Shown: positions 5,804 through 7,734 of the stretch, one piece after another | Layout: every line of letters begins with the position of its first letter | How positions within the stretch are numbered: the stretch's first letter is position 1 | Origin: Bacillota bacterium | Lineage (GTDB): Bacteria > Bacillota > Clostridia > Clostridiales > Clostridiaceae | Direction of reading: 5' to 3' | Assembly: GCA_023424785.1 (NCBI GenBank) | Contig: JAFADP010000121.1 | Coordinates: 1 to 7,734, forward strand | DNA length: 7,734 bases | Made by a program: the position numbers and the translations under genes | The notes under the pieces: model-generated | Databases searched by the model: none | Told to the model about the DNA's origin: nothing | The model's input: the letters and a program-made list of their open reading frames with translations, nothing else

Positions 5804-5860
5804 AAATTTTTTAGATTCTAGGATTATTATGCCTTTTTTTCTTAGCTAGAATAGAAATTT
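5804..5860 (+). promoter_or_regulatory. Stem-loop between the ribozyme and the glmS start
   Basis: ATTCTAG (5815-5821) pairs perfectly with CTAGAAT (5846-5852) across a 24-nt loop that contains a run of seven T. AAATTT at 5804-5809 and 5855-5860 could extend the stem beyond a small internal loop. It is not a standard terminator, because the T run is in the loop and no T run follows the stem. It leaves the glmS ribosome binding site (5888-5895) free. It may shape or stabilise the leader. Confidence 0.4.
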
Positions 5861-5902
5861 CAAATGAAGAAAGTATTTTAATGTGAAAAGGAAGGTTAAA
5901 AA

Positions 5903-7732
5903 ATGTGTGGAATAGTTGGATATGTAGGAAATAATAAAGCTACAAATTTTCTAGTTGAAGGATTATCAAAGTTAGAATATAGAGGTTATGACTCTGCAGG
6001 TATAGCAGTTGTTAACAATGGAAAAGTAACTGTAGTTAAACGTAAAGGTCGTCTTGCAAATCTAGAAAAAGATTTATCTGTTATTGATGCTGAAGGATGT
6101 ATAGGAATAGGACATACTAGATGGGCAACTCATGGAGAACCATCAGATAAAAATTCTCACCCACATCAAAGCTCTAAAGGTGATGTAACAGTTGTTCATA
6201 ATGGAATTATAGAAAACTATTTAGAACTTAGAGAATGGCTTAAGGGTGAAGGGTACAAGTTCTTATCAGAAACAGATACAGAAGTTATTCCTAATTTAAT
6301 AGATTATTATTACGAAGGTGACTTATTTAAGGCTGTTGTTAAGGCTACTAAGAAATTAGAAGGTAGTTATGCTTTAGGTGTAATTTGTGGGCATGAACCA
6401 GATAAGCTAATTGCAGTTAGAAAGGATAGTCCATTAATAGTTGGACTTGGAGAAGGAGAAACATTTATAGCTTCTGATATTCCAGCAGTTATAAATAAAA
6501 CTAGAAAAGTATATCTTTTAGAAGATAGAGAGTTTGTATTAATAACAAAGGATAATGTAGAAATATTAAATGCTGATGGAAGTAAAATAGATAAGGAAGT
6601 TTACAATGTAACTTGGAATCAAGATGCAGCAGAAAAAGGTGGATTTGATTCTTTCATGATGAAGGAAATTCATGAACAACCAAAGGCTATAAAAGAAACT
6701 ATGTTATCAAAAATATCTATGGACCATGGTGTTACTTTTGATGACTTTAAATTAACAAAGGAAGAATTAGAAGGAATAGATAGAATATATATAGTAGCTT
6801 GTGGTACTGCTTATCATGCAGGTCTTATGGGAAAGGTAGTTATAGAAAAACATGCTAAAATTCCTGTAGAAGTTGATATAGCATCAGAATTTAGATATAG
6901 AGATCCATTAATAACAGATAAGTCATTAATAATATCTGTAAGTCAATCAGGAGAAACTGCAGATACTTTGGCAGTTCTTAGAGCTGCAAAGAAAGTTGGG
7001 GCTAGAACTTTAGCAATAACTAATGTAGTTGGAAGTACAATTTCAAGAGAAGCAGACAATGTAATATATACTATGGCTGGACCAGAAATTGCAGTTGCTT
7101 CAACAAAGGCTTATACAACTCAAGTTATTATAATGTATGCTATAGGATTATACCTTGGAGAGTTAAGAGGAACATTAGATAAAAATATAGAAGACTTAAT
7201 AAAAGAAGGATTATTACAAATACCAGATAAAATAGAAGAGTTATTAGCTAAAAAAGAAGAAGTAGAGAAGGTAGCTAAAATATTAGCTAAAGAAGATGAT
7301 GTATTCTATTTAGGTAGAGGGGCAGACTTTGCATTAGCTTTAGAAGGCTCATTAAAAATAAAAGAAATATCATATATCCATTCAGAAGCATATGCTGGTG
7401 GAGAACTTAAGCACGGAACAATCGCATTAATTGAGCCAGGAACTAAGATTATTGCATTAATGACTCAGCAGCAGTTAGAAGAAAAGATGGTCAGCAATAT
7501 TAGAGAAGTTAAGGCAAGAGGTGCTGAAATAATAGCAGTTGCTTATGATGATGATTCAGAATTAGATAAAGAAGTATTTGATTATGTATTACCAATACCA
7601 AGAACAAATGAAATGGTAGCACCAGTATTAGGAGCAATCCAATTACAATTACTTGCTTACTACACAGCAAAAGAAAAAGGCTGCGATATAGATAAGCCAA
7701 GAAATTTAGCTAAATCAGTTACAGTAGAGTAA
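5903..7732 (+). CDS. glmS: Glutamine--fructose-6-phosphate aminotransferase (glucosamine-6-phosphate synthase)
   Basis: A complete 609-residue GlmS, the normal bacterial length. It makes glucosamine-6-phosphate from fructose-6-phosphate and glutamine, the first step to UDP-GlcNAc for peptidoglycan, in the cytoplasm. The N-terminal class II glutaminase domain (2-240) has nucleophile C2, exposed once Met1 is removed, then YRGYDSAG (26-33), HTRWATHG (71-78), the oxyanion-hole pair N100-G101 and the SETDTE segment (122-127). Two SIS sugar-isomerase domains follow (about 290-425 and 460-600), with CGTAYHAG (300-307), SEFRYRDP (328-335), SQSGETADT (347-355), ASTKAYTTQ (399-407), the EISYIHSEAYAGGELKHG block (488-505) with E489 and H504, and the C-terminal KPRNLAKSVTVE, whose Lys (K604) is catalytic. 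AAGGAAGG (5888-5895) lies seven nt before the ATG, and the start is fixed by the need for MCGI. Expression is controlled by the ribozyme upstream. The terminator would lie beyond the window. Confidence 0.98.
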   Translation: MCGIVGYVGNNKATNFLVEGLSKLEYRGYDSAGIAVVNNGKVTVVKRKGRLANLEKDLSVIDAEGCIGIGHTRWATHGEPSDKNSHPHQSSKGDVTVVHNGIIENYLELREWLKGEGYKFLSETDTEVIPNLIDYYYEGDLFKAVVKATKKLEGSYALGVICGHEPDKLIAVRKDSPLIVGLGEGETFIASDIPAVINKTRKVYLLEDREFVLITKDNVEILNADGSKIDKEVYNVTWNQDAAEKGGFDSFMMKEIHEQPKAIKETMLSKISMDHGVTFDDFKLTKEELEGIDRIYIVACGTAYHAGLMGKVVIEKHAKIPVEVDIASEFRYRDPLITDKSLIISVSQSGETADTLAVLRAAKKVGARTLAITNVVGSTISREADNVIYTMAGPEIAVASTKAYTTQVIIMYAIGLYLGELRGTLDKNIEDLIKEGLLQIPDKIEELLAKKEEVEKVAKILAKEDDVFYLGRGADFALALEGSLKIKEISYIHSEAYAGGELKHGTIALIEPGTKIIALMTQQQLEEKMVSNIREVKARGAEIIAVAYDDDSELDKEVFDYVLPIPRTNEMVAPVLGAIQLQLLAYYTAKEKGCDIDKPRNLAKSVTVE

Positions 7733-7734
7733 TA

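Noticed and set aside
5831..5840. T7 run after GCC in the glmS leader as an attenuator terminator
   Set aside because: The only adjacent stem is a 2-bp GG/CC pairing, far too weak. The run lies in the loop of a larger stem, and the ribozyme already explains control.
7509..7700. Minus-strand 63-codon frame inside glmS
   Set aside because: It is antisense to the conserved C-terminal SIS domain, is Leu-rich low-complexity translation, and has no ribosome binding site of note.
1..7734. A hidden mobile element, defence system or CRISPR array
   Set aside because: No transposase, integrase, long terminal inverted repeats or regularly spaced repeats are visible. Base and codon use look uniform, and all genes fit ordinary chromosomal families.

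Overview
The window reads as chromosomal DNA of a low-GC Gram-positive bacterium, most likely Clostridium or a close relative. The reasons are very AT-rich codon use (AGA for Arg, ATA for Ile, TTA for Leu), strong GGAGG-type ribosome binding sites, U-tailed intrinsic terminators and a glmS ribozyme ahead of glmS. No species can be named with confidence. Every supported gene is on the + strand. There are no mobile elements, CRISPR arrays, tRNA or rRNA genes.

Layout. (1) 1-305 is the 3' end of an acetolactate synthase large-subunit gene (ilvB), closed by an intrinsic terminator at 320-357. (2) 358-543 is a regulatory region with a good sigma-A-type promoter (TTGATA-N17-TATTAT) and repeated TTAG...CTAA palindromes, one over the predicted transcription start and one about 150 bp upstream. 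These are candidate operators for the MarR-family repressor that follows. (3) 544-5161 is a three-gene operon, marR - ABC exporter subunit A - ABC exporter subunit B, with a 12-nt gap and then an 8-nt overlap, ended by a terminator at 5170-5210. (4) 5263-5502 is a small GIY-YIG (UPF0213/YhbQ-YazA type) domain protein with no clear terminator after it. (5) 5503-5902 is a 400-nt leader region holding a promoter, a possible 6-codon upstream ORF, a well-conserved glmS ribozyme and a further stem-loop. (6) 5903-7732 is a complete glmS (glucosamine-6-phosphate synthase), ending 2 nt before the window edge.

How the parts work together. The two ABC half-transporters form a textbook asymmetric heterodimer. 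Subunit A has Asp for the catalytic Glu and Gln for the H-loop His but keeps a good signature motif. Subunit B keeps Glu and His but has a degenerate signature (VSQGQ). One composite ATP site should therefore be catalytic and one degenerate, as in the BmrCD/LmrCD/TM287-288 class. Subunit A also carries a large extracytoplasmic insertion of about 190 residues between TM1 and TM2. MarR probably senses the exported compound or a related stress and represses the operon. Separately, the ribozyme lets glucosamine-6-phosphate switch off glmS by self-cleavage of its mRNA.

Nothing here is a clearly new system. The points most worth a second look are the operator set, the exporter's extracytoplasmic domain, the Cys-His-Cys tail of the MarR protein, a possible internal promoter before the pump genes, and the small ORF just upstream of the ribozyme.
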